A stretch of 64,000 bases of DNA from Styela clava (taxonomy: Eukaryota; Chordata; Ascidiacea; Stolidobranchia; Styelidae), in NCBI RefSeq assembly GCF_964204865.1, contig NC_135262.1, forward strand, positions 9,486,001-9,550,000. The letters run 5' to 3'. Positions 1 through 11,000 of this stretch are shown one piece after another. The stretch's first letter is position 1. Every line of letters begins with the position of its first letter. The notes under the pieces were generated by a model. That model made no database searches. It worked only from the letters and a program-made list of their open reading frames with translations, and had not been told where the DNA came from. A program made the position numbers and the translations under genes.

Positions 1-270
1 CAGAGGTAAGTGTACCAATATGGAGATAACTATTTTTGTTTGCCCACTTTACATCAAGTTGTATAAAGAGACTGAAACCTATGAGCAAGGGCTTACACAT
101 ACAGTCCTCGAACTTGTAATACTACTAAAATGAGGAAAATCGGAATAAAATTATGACATAATCTGGTACACACACTATGGGAAGAAATTATATATTCTTG
201 GTGAAAAGCCTTGATTTATTTTGCTATTCATTTTTTTATCTGTAAACGATTAATAACAATTAATAACTAA
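1..270. other. Left edge, no gene recognised
   Basis: No coding exon is visible. Position 5-10 reads as a possible 5' splice site (cagag|gtaagt), so an exon of a gene lying to the left could end at base 5, but nothing else supports it. Around 105-157 there is a weak match to the interior of the MITE found at 26046 and 56808 (shared words such as cgaact and actaaaat-aggaaaa), probably an old fragment. The first arm of a ~60-bp direct repeat lies at 184-243. Confidence 0.4.
184..243 (+). repeat. 60-bp direct repeat, left arm
   Basis: A stretch starting aattatatattcttggtg is repeated almost exactly at 1018-1077, the only clear difference being one base near the middle (ctattc versus caattc). 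The two arms bracket the duplicated kinase-exon segment at 271-947. Such arms can come from the duplication or insertion event or be leftover ends of a repeat; the sequence alone does not decide. Confidence 0.6.
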
Positions 271-947
271 TTATAAACAATTAAGCAAGTTATAAAACTT
301 TGCCCAGACCGAAGTTAAATTAAGTGTTCGTTTGAAAATAAAATAAATTATAACAAAAAAATTCAAAGCTCTAATTAAAGAAATCGAAATCGATCAAAAC
401 TTCATTGAAATTCAAAGAGTCTATATTCTAGAATAGATATATTTAATTTTATTTCACGTACTTTTCAATAACAAAAATATAATTAATTATTGAGAGTAAT
501 TTTTAAGTATTTTAAAGGGTAACGATTAAAATTTCAAGCCGTAATTTCAACAAAATTTCATTTGCACAAATTCTAGCTAATCGGGCTTATGTCCTTAGTT
601 TGCCTTGATTCCAGTCAGTATTATTGCAATGAAAAAGGGTAATATATTTGCGGTCGTTCTCAAATTATAGTTTCATTTTTTGTTAAGATGGTCATTTGGA
701 ATATTATTATATGAAGCGATCACGCTCGGAGCATCTCCGTATCCGGAAATACCACGAGATGAAATATTCGACAAACTGAAAAGTGGATATCGAATGAAAC
801 AGCCTGAATCATGCAGTTTATATCTGTGAGGTATGTTTTTATCATCGTACCCTATGATGTTCTAACTTACCCCAGTGTCTCACATATTGAATAGAGAGAA
901 ACTGATGTTTACTTTTTGAAATGAGAAAATGGATATATATTATTATA
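271..947 (+). repeat. Segmental duplicate of RTK intron-exon-intron block
   Basis: This block of about 677 bases matches 46376-47043 inside the receptor tyrosine kinase gene, in the same orientation, along its whole length: intron sequence, the 138-nt exon, then intron again. The introns carry scattered substitutions and short indels. Similarity begins at the shared word ttataaacaattaag and ends in the AT run tatattattata. The two copies lie about 46 kb apart. Confidence 0.85.
688..825 (+). pseudogene. Duplicated receptor tyrosine kinase exon (kinase C-lobe)
   Basis: A 138-nt exon copy with usable splice signals (ttaag| before it and ct|gtgagg after it). It encodes the kinase C-lobe piece containing [14 protein letters not shown] and [10 protein letters not shown]. 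It differs from the exon at 46784-46921 at only two bases, both synonymous (TTT/TTC Phe and TTA/TTG Leu), and the frame is open. No neighbouring kinase exons are recognisable between here and 8 kb, so in this window it stands alone: either a trapped exon fragment, or the only visible exon of a tandem paralogue lying mostly to the left. Calling it a pseudogene is an inference from the missing downstream exon (the [12 protein letters not shown] exon of the intact gene). Confidence 0.6.
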
Positions 948-1017
948 AATGAACATCTACCACATAATAGATCAGAGATTCAGAGGAACATGATTATTCA
1001 AAATCAATTATTGTTTG

Positions 1018-1077
1018 TAAATTATATATTCTTGGTGAAAAGCCTTGATTTATTTTGCAATTCATTTTTTTATCTGC
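1018..1077 (+). repeat. 60-bp direct repeat, right arm
   Basis: Partner of the arm at 184-243 in the same orientation. It lies about 70 bases beyond the point where similarity between 271-947 and 46376-47043 stops. Confidence 0.6.
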
Positions 1078-1619
1078 CACAGTTATTTATATGACAAAAC
1101 TATTTCTAGGAAGCCGCAGCAATAATGAAAGCAATTGTAAATGGGTACTGGCAGAAAAACTTATTCCAAAAATAAGAAATGTTTGATGGAATTTAGGTTG
1201 GATTTGAATGATAATTGTTTGCAACTTTTGTGCAATATCATTTCATTGTTAATCTTGAAGTCAAGGGTCTCGAATGCTACAATGATGCGCCTGCATTATT
1301 TTTGTTTGCCGAACTGTACATCTTTGTGCCACCTTGCACAAGGCCGACAAAGACGTCAGACCACTGAGTGAATATAAATTACATAATTGTGCATGCGCAG
1401 TAAAAATTGAATGGAGTACAAGAAGGTTGATCGGCGAAATGCGATCAATTTGATAAGTATATTTGTTTTTTTTTGCTCGTTCGAGTGTTTGTACAAATTT
1501 TTATCTGTCGCAACATTTAATTAAGAAACTTACATGTAAACGTAAAACCTAAAGTGACAACAGGTTAATGAAAACAGTGTTATCAATATCGTGACTGGTG
1601 AATAATATACTGTTTAAAG

Positions 1620-2548
1620 CAGGGGTGTACAAACTGCGGCGCGCGGGCCAAATGCGGCCCGCAAAGAAAAATTGTGCGGCCCGCGGAGAAGTGCCAATTT
1701 TGAATAGTGTGCCCGCGAAACGAGTTTTTAGTTGCAGTAATCTGGCAAGTGCGCGCAATTCCAACCTCTTTGCGCAATTCTATACCAGTACCTGAATGCC
1801 ACTGTCATATTAGCAAAACTAGCTAGCAAAATCCTGTTGCAAAAACACAATGTCATATTGACGTGTTTCTTACTGAATTCGTTCATAGTTTATGTGCCAA
1901 CAAATTTGAATAGCTGTTTTCGTTAGAAATTTGTGCGTTTTAACTCAACATTTCTGCAAGGACCCGGATGCCGTAAGAACAACAATAACAAAAGGGAACA
2001 ATTTTTGTGCTTGCAACCACAGTAGAAACAGTATTTTCATCATATCATCATCTTCTCACTAAATTTCGCTATCAACACATTATACGTACCCGCGGTAAAC
2101 AAAACGGGCCAATGAGATGACAGATAATTCATTGCCACGCCATACACGGCTGCCTTCGATTACGATAAAATGGGAAATAGTTGTAAAATATAAACACGTG
2201 GACGGCGGCGCTAGAATATGTGCGCCATATTCAGTATTCGGTATATAACACGAAAAATGATATTGGAAGGTTGCGATATTAGATTAGTATATTCAAATTA
2301 GACATCCCCTATTCAAGCACCTTATTTAAATTAACCTAAAATAAACAAATATCCTTTTTTTTATGTTTTCGGCCTTCTGTATGTAGGAAATCTTATGATA
2401 GCCAAAGCAATATTTTTACGACAAGAATTTTCGTAATTTGGATTTTTCGTATCCAGAGTCTTCTGTAGGTAGAGTTTTCAGGTGCGGCCCGCGGCACCAC
2501 CCAGTTACTTTTATCTGGCTCTCGTGTAAAAAAAGTTGCCCACTCCTG
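1620..2548. mobile_element. Non-autonomous hAT transposon (929 bp)
   Basis: The ends are caggggtgtacaaact and agttgcccactcctg, imperfect inverted repeats of hAT type, with cggcccgc-rich subterminal sequence at both ends. The flanking 8 bases are identical (gtttaaag at 1612-1619 and 2549-2556), the 8-bp target duplication expected for hAT. No transposase is readable inside; the short open frames around 1549-1795 and 2393-2605 are by-products. Related, shorter elements lie at 19831, 44856 and 52912. Confidence 0.88.
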
Positions 2549-2949
2549 GTTTAAAGCTATGATCTTTGCAACTCTGCCGACGTCTCGTAACAAGACATAA
2601 ATCACTTTTTATTGACATAATGCGGCTTCACATGAACCAAAAACTTCCTAAAAAGCTATTGTGTTTATATCATTTTCCTGAACATTATATTGCGGAATAT
2701 CTTGAAAATACTCCGATTACTGTGCAGTTTTGCCATTATAGACATGCACTGTAATAATATCGTATGCATAGAAACAGAAAAACGTTTGAATTTATTACCA
2801 CTGTGGAACATTCCTGTGCATCCACGTTGGCAACGCGCACTCCTATCTCGTCACTGGCAACATTTCAAATGGCATAATAGATAAACTTCTGACTTGTCCA
2901 AGCAAACTTCCTGTCAACTGCAAATCTAGATAGCGATCGGAGGCCGCCG

Positions 2950-3224
2950 ACTTATCGATCTGCGGTTTTGATTCATTCGCTCTGACTCAACAGCGACACC
3001 GCGTGTCCGATCACTAATTAATTAATATTTATACGACATAATTAATCCAAAATCGATAGGCTTCTGGTTCGAGATATGGTGAATGTCGATGCAAAATTTG
3101 GAGCAGATTCATCTTCGCTTTCGTGAGATATCGCGTAACACGCGAACGTGTCCAACAGACAAAGAAACAAACAGACAAACAGACAAATACCTATCAACAT
3201 ACTTACCGATCGAGATCGATAAGT
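2950..3224 (+). mobile_element. Helentron/DINE-1-like repeat, copy 1
   Basis: First of five copies of a ~275-300-bp family (others at 3571, 4361, 31152, 56143). Shared layout: acttatcgatc near the 5' side, an AT-rich word aattaattaat, the block ggagcagattca, a CAGA-type microsatellite, then cctatcaacatacttaccgatc-gatcgataagt. The first 11 bases are the inverted complement of the last 11, and the 3' end can itself fold into a hairpin. This copy has lost the conserved 25 bases that precede acttatcgatc in the others. Confidence 0.65.
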
Positions 3225-3570
3225 GATAATCAGAGCTAAGACAGTAATTTGTAACTCGTAAGTAACGAACCAGTGAGGCACCAAATCTCAGTGTACACAG
3301 TACAGTAATTATTTATTATGCAGCAATAATAGTAAAAGCTGAGCTAGAAATTAAGAGGAACTAACGTCCTTTCCTGCTTCCTTAAGGGACATAAAGGCTC
3401 AATTTTAGGAATCTTCTTTCAAATATTGAGCAGTTAGTAGTTCTAACGGTTGCATATCAGTAAAGAAACGAAATGCATTTGTTTGAATATTCTTCCTAAA
3501 AAATAAAAATTGTCAAATAAGAACGGTGTAGGATCAAGAATTCCAGTCGATTTTCAAAACAAGGTGGAAA

Positions 3571-3874
3571 CGAGAATATCGGTCAGAGACCGGAGACTTA
3601 TTGATCGAAAGTTAGGGGATCCCCCAAAACAGCGCTCTCCATCCATAGTGACACCTTGTGTCCCATCGCTAATTAATTAATAACTCGATAATTATACCAC
3701 ATAATTCGCCCAAAATCAATAGGCGTTTGGTCCGAGATATGATGAATGCACATGCAAAATCTGGAGCAGATTCAATCTCGCTTTCGTGAGATATCGCGTG
3801 CATCTAACAGACATACACACATACAGACAGACAAATACCTATCAACATACTTACCGATTAAAATCGATTAGTAA
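3571..3874 (+). mobile_element. Helentron/DINE-1-like repeat, copy 2
   Basis: Begins cgagaatatcggtcagagac, then acttattgatc (3596), and ends near aaatcgattagt (3872). The 5' leader contains the small palindrome cggtc-aga-gaccg. The 3' microsatellite is a mix of CATA and CAGA units. Same orientation as copies 1 and 3, which lie within 1.5 kb of each other. Confidence 0.7.
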
Positions 3875-4360
3875 TGACATTCAATAACAGGTTTTGCACC
3901 AACCTAAGAAATAAGTAATAAACTTCTATGATGTCTATATTTCATTATCATTTCAAATCACTCTCTATTTTTGACATTTATCATGTTTCACAAAAATTAA
4001 ACCGTAATTTATGTTGTGAGACATGTTATTTAATGTGCAACCCGTAGAAAAACTAATGGAAACGTTTAAATCGTTAAGTTGCCTTCGGTTTATATATCAA
4101 ACTAACTAAGTAAGAAGATCAAAAGAATATATTGTGACCTCATTATTCGGTGTTGATTAGAATCATTTTGCCGCTAGATAGAGCTCATATGTTACACTAG
4201 AAACATGCTCGTGGATGACACAGTTCACGGGCCCTGAGTTATAACGGAAACTCAAATTTGTTAGTACCAGCGACGTAAGAACAATTACTTACTGGCATCT
4301 TGCAAGAATTCGCATCAGCTGAAGACAAGTTTCCAACATATTATATCTCCAATATGGAAA

Positions 4361-4663
4361 CGAGAATATCGGTCAGAGACCGAGGACTTATCGATCGAAA
4401 GTTAGGAGATCCCCGAAAACTGCGGTCTTACTCCATAGTGACACCTTTTGTCCAATCACTAATTAATTAATAACTTGCTAATCATACGACATAATTCATC
4501 CAAAATCAATAAGCTCCTGTCCGACATATGATGAATGCACATGCAAAATCTGGAGCAGATTCAATCTCGCTTTCGTAAGATATCGCGTGCATCTAACAGA
4601 CATACACACAGACAGACAGACAAATACCTATCAACATACTTACCGATTAAAATTGATAAGTAA
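4361..4663 (+). mobile_element. Helentron/DINE-1-like repeat, copy 3
   Basis: Starts cgagaatatcggtcagagac, with acttatcgatc at 4386, and ends at gataagt (4661). It is similar to copy 2 along its full length, including the tggaaa word directly upstream, which suggests that copies 2 and 3 share a source or that the element extends a few bases further 5'. Confidence 0.7.
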
Positions 4664-4669
4664 CAACCA

Positions 4670-7600
4670 ACGATAGCGCGTCAAGCCAGAATAATAATTA
4701 ATGTGTTTTGGGTATAACGTCTGGTTAAAGATTTTGAACAAGTTGAACGAACGTTAGGTGGATACAAGTCTTTTTTAGTGCAATCCTATTACATAAGATC
4801 TTTGAATAACAATCATCATTAGCCAGACTGTGGGAATAACCTGTACGAAGCTTCGCTTTATAACCCACGGTGATGGTCCGTAGATACTCAAACATAGAGC
4901 AAGTAAACTATGTCACGACGTCTTGCGTATGGATTTAGTTTTTGCTTTGGTAGTTGGGCGCTGCTTACCTGAACAATTTTTGAGATCAGTGGATCACACA
5001 GCAAGTGAAAAAATAGGCGGTTCATAAAACCGCGAAGAATCCGAAACATGCCTGTCAGGGTGGATGTTAATATCACTCAGCTCAAATTCGATAACAAATT
5101 TTATGAGATGAAAGGTTAGACAGATATATAAAAATTATTGGAAGGGTTAGGATAGAAAAGGTGCGTGTCAATGTGATGACATCAAAATGATCAAATAAAA
5201 ATATTCACTTCACAAGAAAATAAGCGGAGTCTCCAACAATAGCAAATGACTAAGTTTATTAATTTCTCATAATAAAATAGAAATCATCTAAGCCGAGTAT
5301 AGTAAAATATAGAATCAATGGTTGCTACGTTTATTTCAATGACTCAGTGATTTATTGTATGAAGTTGCCAGTGGCAAGAGATAGCATCACAGTGGTAGAC
5401 AGAAAGTAAAATTCAGCCTATCTCATCATATTGCATAATTCCAATGCACAACTTTATTTTCCATTCCAGGTATAGCTGCATAAGTGCATGGAATGAAGTG
5501 CTTGAAATAAAAGCTCATTGATATCAGAAAACTTTACAAAGTTTTCGCTCACGAAATTTCAACTAGTTACTCAGTGGCGAAAATGCATAATTTTGTATTA
5601 TTATCCAGGTTGTAGGCCTATATATGTCGAATAATTTTTAACATTTTTGAGTGCGTTTAAAATATTTCATTCACTTGTTGTCAAGCCCAACCTTGTTGTT
5701 TTAAAGCTGATATTGTTTATGAGATAAATTCAATTCCCAATTTGATTTATCAACTAATCATTGGATAGATTTGATAAAAATGGACCATGAATGTCGTTCT
5801 CAAAGATTTCATTTGTACCGAGTTCTGCATTAACTCACGCAAAACTCACTGTTTCGCGTTTTGAGTCTATCATTACTGTCACGCCACTTATTAGGATGTA
5901 TCGAAAGCCGCACCGTAGTTCGAAAATACCGTATAAATTTCGTATATATATATGCTGAATCTGTAGATATCGACCTACACGAATACACGGTGAAATACCC
6001 GAAACATCTACCTCTTGTTGTTATCATGAACATTCAATCAATTTTTCGTCAGTTTCCCACTGCTGATACTTTTGTCTCAAATCAGGTTTTCTTTTCTCAA
6101 AATATCATGAAAATATAGTACTAAATTGTATAATCAAGTTGACTCAAGTTTTTATAGTAATATTCATTAGTCCTGTGCTTCTTGACAACACCGGAAAAAA
6201 TTTTGGTAACTGACTGAAGATTGTACGTTGTGATGGTTTGAACCGACCGACTGGTATTCCAAAAAGTGAAATAATCTACCAACGGTTTTATTTTAGTTCA
6301 GGTGTTTTATTTGTTAGAGAAGTAGATATCTTCCGTCAAACACGACCTTCAATATAAGTCCGTTATGTTAGATAGAAGTTTCTAGTTTATCAAAACTTGA
6401 TTGTTCAGTCGGTATCATCAGCAGAAAGCCAATTCGGTACAGTATACAAAGAATAGGTTTCAATGAAGCTCATATATAAAACATGGAATTTAGCAAAAAA
6501 AAGTGGGACTTCAAATGGGACTTATTTTTTTATTGACATTTGACAAAGATTTTATTTGAGAAACAAAAACACCTGAATGAATCATGAGGCTTACAAATAG
6601 TATTATATATTATTCTTACAGACCCACAACTTTCGCATGCAAATTAGGGAAAATCGAGTAAGTACCCATACCCGGTAATTTTTATCGTGCCAGTGTCGAA
6701 TACCGCATGTGGTAGTGGAACATTATTGTATAGCGAAGCACGCACCGAGCGGGGATTTTATCGGTTTGTTTAGTGACGTAATGTGATATTTCGGCTGTGA
6801 CAAGCTTGCGCGCGAGAGAGTTGTGTTATTCAGGCGAAGGCAAGCCAGCTTCGTCGAGTGAATAAGTAAGCTATGGCTGTACCAGTTTGTAGATCATGTT
6901 TCATTTGTCAATTGTAAAATGATTCGGTGCCACGCAAGTGCACCATGAAATACTAGCATACCCGCCTACTAGAAAGCACGAAACGCTGAAGGTATTTCCA
7001 GATTATAAATTGCTTCAGTTTGTAATAGTAACAGTTTTATAAAAGATTGACGTGCACGAATTTTTGGTAGACACATTTAGTAGGAGCCAAAAGTCACTTC
7101 TTCAATTTATGTAGCCTACTTAGGTATATTTTATTTTTTATGGAATTTTTGTTGTTGTTATGGAATTTTTAAGAAAGCAGTAAAACTTCAGATGTGTTTT
7201 CATGTGTGCTCAATTCTATATACAATCGTCGATGGTACGTTGACCAGGTACGACGACGTTCCGAGCGGAAATTTCATTTTCAATGCAGTTTGCCTCACAC
7301 GCGGTTTATTCTATAAAATGGGTTATCGTTTATTCTGAGTGACGTAGCCGTCTGCTTAAATAAATCCGGTGGACGTCAAATGTTTACAAACGAGGTTGTC
7401 GTTTCAGCAGGCAGCATATGGTAGTGATATATTGATTTTGACTGGGATATTTTTCACTGTATTTTTTGAGAAAGATTACGAACGGTGCCTAAAAATATTT
7501 ACAAATGTTGATATTGAGAGATAAATAATGTACATTCAGTCACATGTTCAGTGTTTCCAAGCGCTTGAAGCTATTGAAATATATCGTTTAATATTTTCTG

Positions 7601-8069
7601 TGAATATTAATAGTCTTGCATTAAATTAGTGCTACCCCAAGTTAGACAAAAATCTTTTTTTTGTTTATAAAAAACTCATGCGTAAGTTTCTAGATCACAT
7701 TCTATTTTTAATCTCATTCACACTGTCGACATACGCATGATACTTGGTCGTTTCCCTATGCTTCGATGCGAGTAAGTAATGATAGCACAGTATTTAGTGT
7801 ACGTTTGCTCTAACCGAGGTCACTCGTGGTAAATAGAGATCCACGCATTGAATGCTTTAGAATGTTTCTACCATCCAAACCACTGAAGCTTCTACTAATA
7901 TATTATTATTAATTTAGTGAGAGTACTTAAGGTATAGTCGTAATATACAGCGAAATGAGTGTGAATATATAGTTAGATTGTGATTCAATATCAAAACTAA
8001 TGTATTCTATATGCACCCAAGGTTAATATTTAATACATTATAGTTATACTATCAAGAAAGTCAATTAAA
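4670..8069. other. Intergenic, no gene recognised; possible IRF promoter region
   Basis: No convincing exon was found; the short open frames at 4888-5076 and 5830-6118 have no recognisable family or splice context. The stretch 6700-6860 is less AT-rich than its surroundings and contains tgacgtaa (CRE-like) and cgcgcgagag. It may hold the promoter or an untranslated first exon of the IRF gene that starts coding at 8070. This is inference only. Confidence 0.3.
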
Positions 8070-11000
8070 ATGGACAGCAGGGGGTTCGCCGGTCGTGAAA
8101 ACGAGCCTGAATTACAAAAGATGGCTGCATTTTTGAAAGAGAGATGTGACCGAGGAAAGTATGGTCTAAGATACTATGAAAACGACAAAAATATGATTTG
8201 TATTCCGTGGCCGACCGTACCAAGGCAAAGCGAAGATATTCCGGACAGTTTTCATATGTTTACGGTATGTGTGCGTACAAATTAAATATTTGTTTGTGTT
8301 GCATGCTGGAATGGATTTATGTGTCACTGAATAGTAAAATATCAGCTATATGTCTAGTCGGGCGACGTCCGAACGGCGTCCGAAACGCTGAACACTTTTG
8401 TCTGGTAACCTATTTATTGCACGCTGACTGAGTCCAACATTTCAATTGAATAAATTTGAAACCGTGTAATTATGTCAAGAATCCCGGAGTCAGAAGCCAT
8501 GCGAAAAATGCAGGGCGCCTCGAGTTAACACAATGCTAGGGTAATTATGTTATACATATATATTTGGGATCACAGCTTCGACGCAGAAATGTTCATGCAT
8601 TAACGACGAGACCATCGTATATTGGAAAAAAAAACGTACCTTCTTCTAATGTCAGGTAGCTAAAACAAAACCTTTTTCGTCCAACGATGGATATTTTATT
8701 TTTGTCACAAGGCAGATCCTTGTTATTAATATAAAGTAATGAAAACGAGCTTGACCCTGCAAAGTAATAGTTTTTTTCACGTAAGCATTGTACGCCTTAC
8801 GTATAGACGTAAATCCAATGCTACATCGTTTTAACTACCTCTTACGCTACTTGGTCACGTGATCGTCAAGACGCTGTGGTTTGCTATACGAATAAAAAAA
8901 GTTTCATTAGGTCTTCGCTTGATTCATCATTGAGATAGAATGCATCGCCGCAAACTAATTATAACAAATCGGGCATATTTTGACAAAATTTAAACGGAAA
9001 GGCTTTTCCAACATAGTGGCATTTCACAAAGCCTACACCCCTACTCCTGAAAAGTTGCTCGTCATATATTTCAGTAGATATTAAGAAACATATCAAAAAA
9101 TAAAACAATAGTATTATAAATTATATTCACAATTGTCAATTTTGGTTGAGAAACAGACCTTAAATGGCTGTAGATCTTTAGATTGCTAACAAACAACTCA
9201 TATAATATTACATCAATTTTATTTTTAGTCGCTACTAAAACACAGGACCTTTATACATAAGACTGTAGTCAGCAATTGTATTTGTTAAAAAAAATCCCAT
9301 TGTTGATTCAGCGTTATTTGTCATATGTGTATTAAATTTCGAAACCATGGCAGTTTCGATATGTCTCTTATTCTATTTAATTGTGTATGAAACATTATAT
9401 AATCTTGAACATGTTTTACATTTGAGTAATTGCACTATAAGAAACTTAGTTTACGTGTCATGCCTTCCGATCAACATTTATTTAAATATTTATGCGATGT
9501 CAAATATGGCCTATGATATTAAAACCGTTTGTAAAGTAAGCGAGGATTTAAATTATTAGCCACGTCCTCAGTGACGAAAAAATATCTTTCGGTTCTTTGA
9601 AGATAATATTTAAGTACTTTTTGAGTAAAACCTCTGAGTCGTTGACAGCTGTTTTAGAAATGAAATAACGTATGGATCTTATACAATGCAGCGGATGATC
9701 AGAAGGATAAACCTCGTTAAAAATTTCTACATGCTCAAAGGCTCATTAGGCTTTCCCGGAATTGCCTAACAATGCTAAGAAAGACTTAAGTTCATGCCAG
9801 GAAGTATTTAATACTTTAATGATGTTTGCCTACTCATTGTATACTATAATATACAGCAAATCATGCAGCCCGTTCTGTTATCGAGTACTCATTGTGGAAG
9901 TAACGTTAGGTGACTCAATCATGCTTCCTCTATTGTGTTCTGACTTATCTGTGGAAAACAACACACAAGCTTTTAAAAAATGTTGTGGTTTTCAAGGAAA
10001 ATGCAGTGTTAATGATTGGGAATAAATCACAAGCCATTATATGCTTCTGATAGAAATCCCAATTCTTTAAATTCGTTTGAAACCTTACCTGTAGGCTATT
10101 GTTTATCTCTTACCAAAAAAACTCGTCATATACAACCTTGTTTCGCCCTATATAAATACCAGAGAAAATAATATAGTTCACAAGGCATTAAGACTTCTTG
10201 GAAACATGGCAAACTTGTTTATTACAATGAAAAATTCAATGAAAAATTCATCTCGTGGTTAAACCCAATCCACAAGCAGTTCTGATAATTATTCGTATAT
10301 ACATATATATTCCCGCTGCTGTGATTCTGAGTGCAAATCTCAAATCACTTTTGTTTGATTCAAATTTGGTCAGGGCAAGTTTTCGCGTTCTCGTCTCAAT
10401 AGACTACCGTGTATAAGAGTACTGACGAGCTGAAAGTTTTCTACTATAACGCTGTCACGTTACTTAAACCTTTAGTTTGCTGTTAGGAATCCGGGCCTTT
10501 TTTAAATTATGGCGCTTGGTTATTTAAGCTTATGTATTAAAAGTATGTCTAAATTACTCGGATTAATTGTTATCGGGATATCCAATTAAATAAATAAACG
10601 ACGTAATGTCTTCTGGATTTGGTGCGTTTGACTTGTGTCATATTTTCACTATTATTTTCGTATTTTCTAGTTTCAGTTTCGCTTTCGTCACATCATCTTT
10701 GAAATGCGTTTATGTCAAGTGTTAACTGTTAACAAATTATAACGGTGATTGTAATTTGACTATACGGATGCTTTGTTGTAAACTCATGACAATATGCATG
10801 AATCTATCGATGAGCGTGCGAGGTACTTTCTTATATGCATCGGATGAACATTTGCCATTCATGTTTGCATGGCTTAATTAAAACGTATATGACTTAACGC
10901 CGACGTCATTTCCTTCTTGTGTATTGGCTATCCATGTTCAGTATCTCGAATTTAAAATACGATAAACACATCATTCAATCCAAACACGGAAATAAATATT

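Noticed and set aside
1141-1371. Open frame just right of the duplicated kinase exon, considered as the missing last RTK exon
   Set aside because: It lacks the CWEW and RPTF words of the true last exon and shows no similarity to 47304-47556.
9762-10025. 87-codon Cys-containing plus-strand open frame in IRF intron 1
   Set aside because: No clear splice sites, no family, and the frame lies inside the intron between two well-supported IRF exons.
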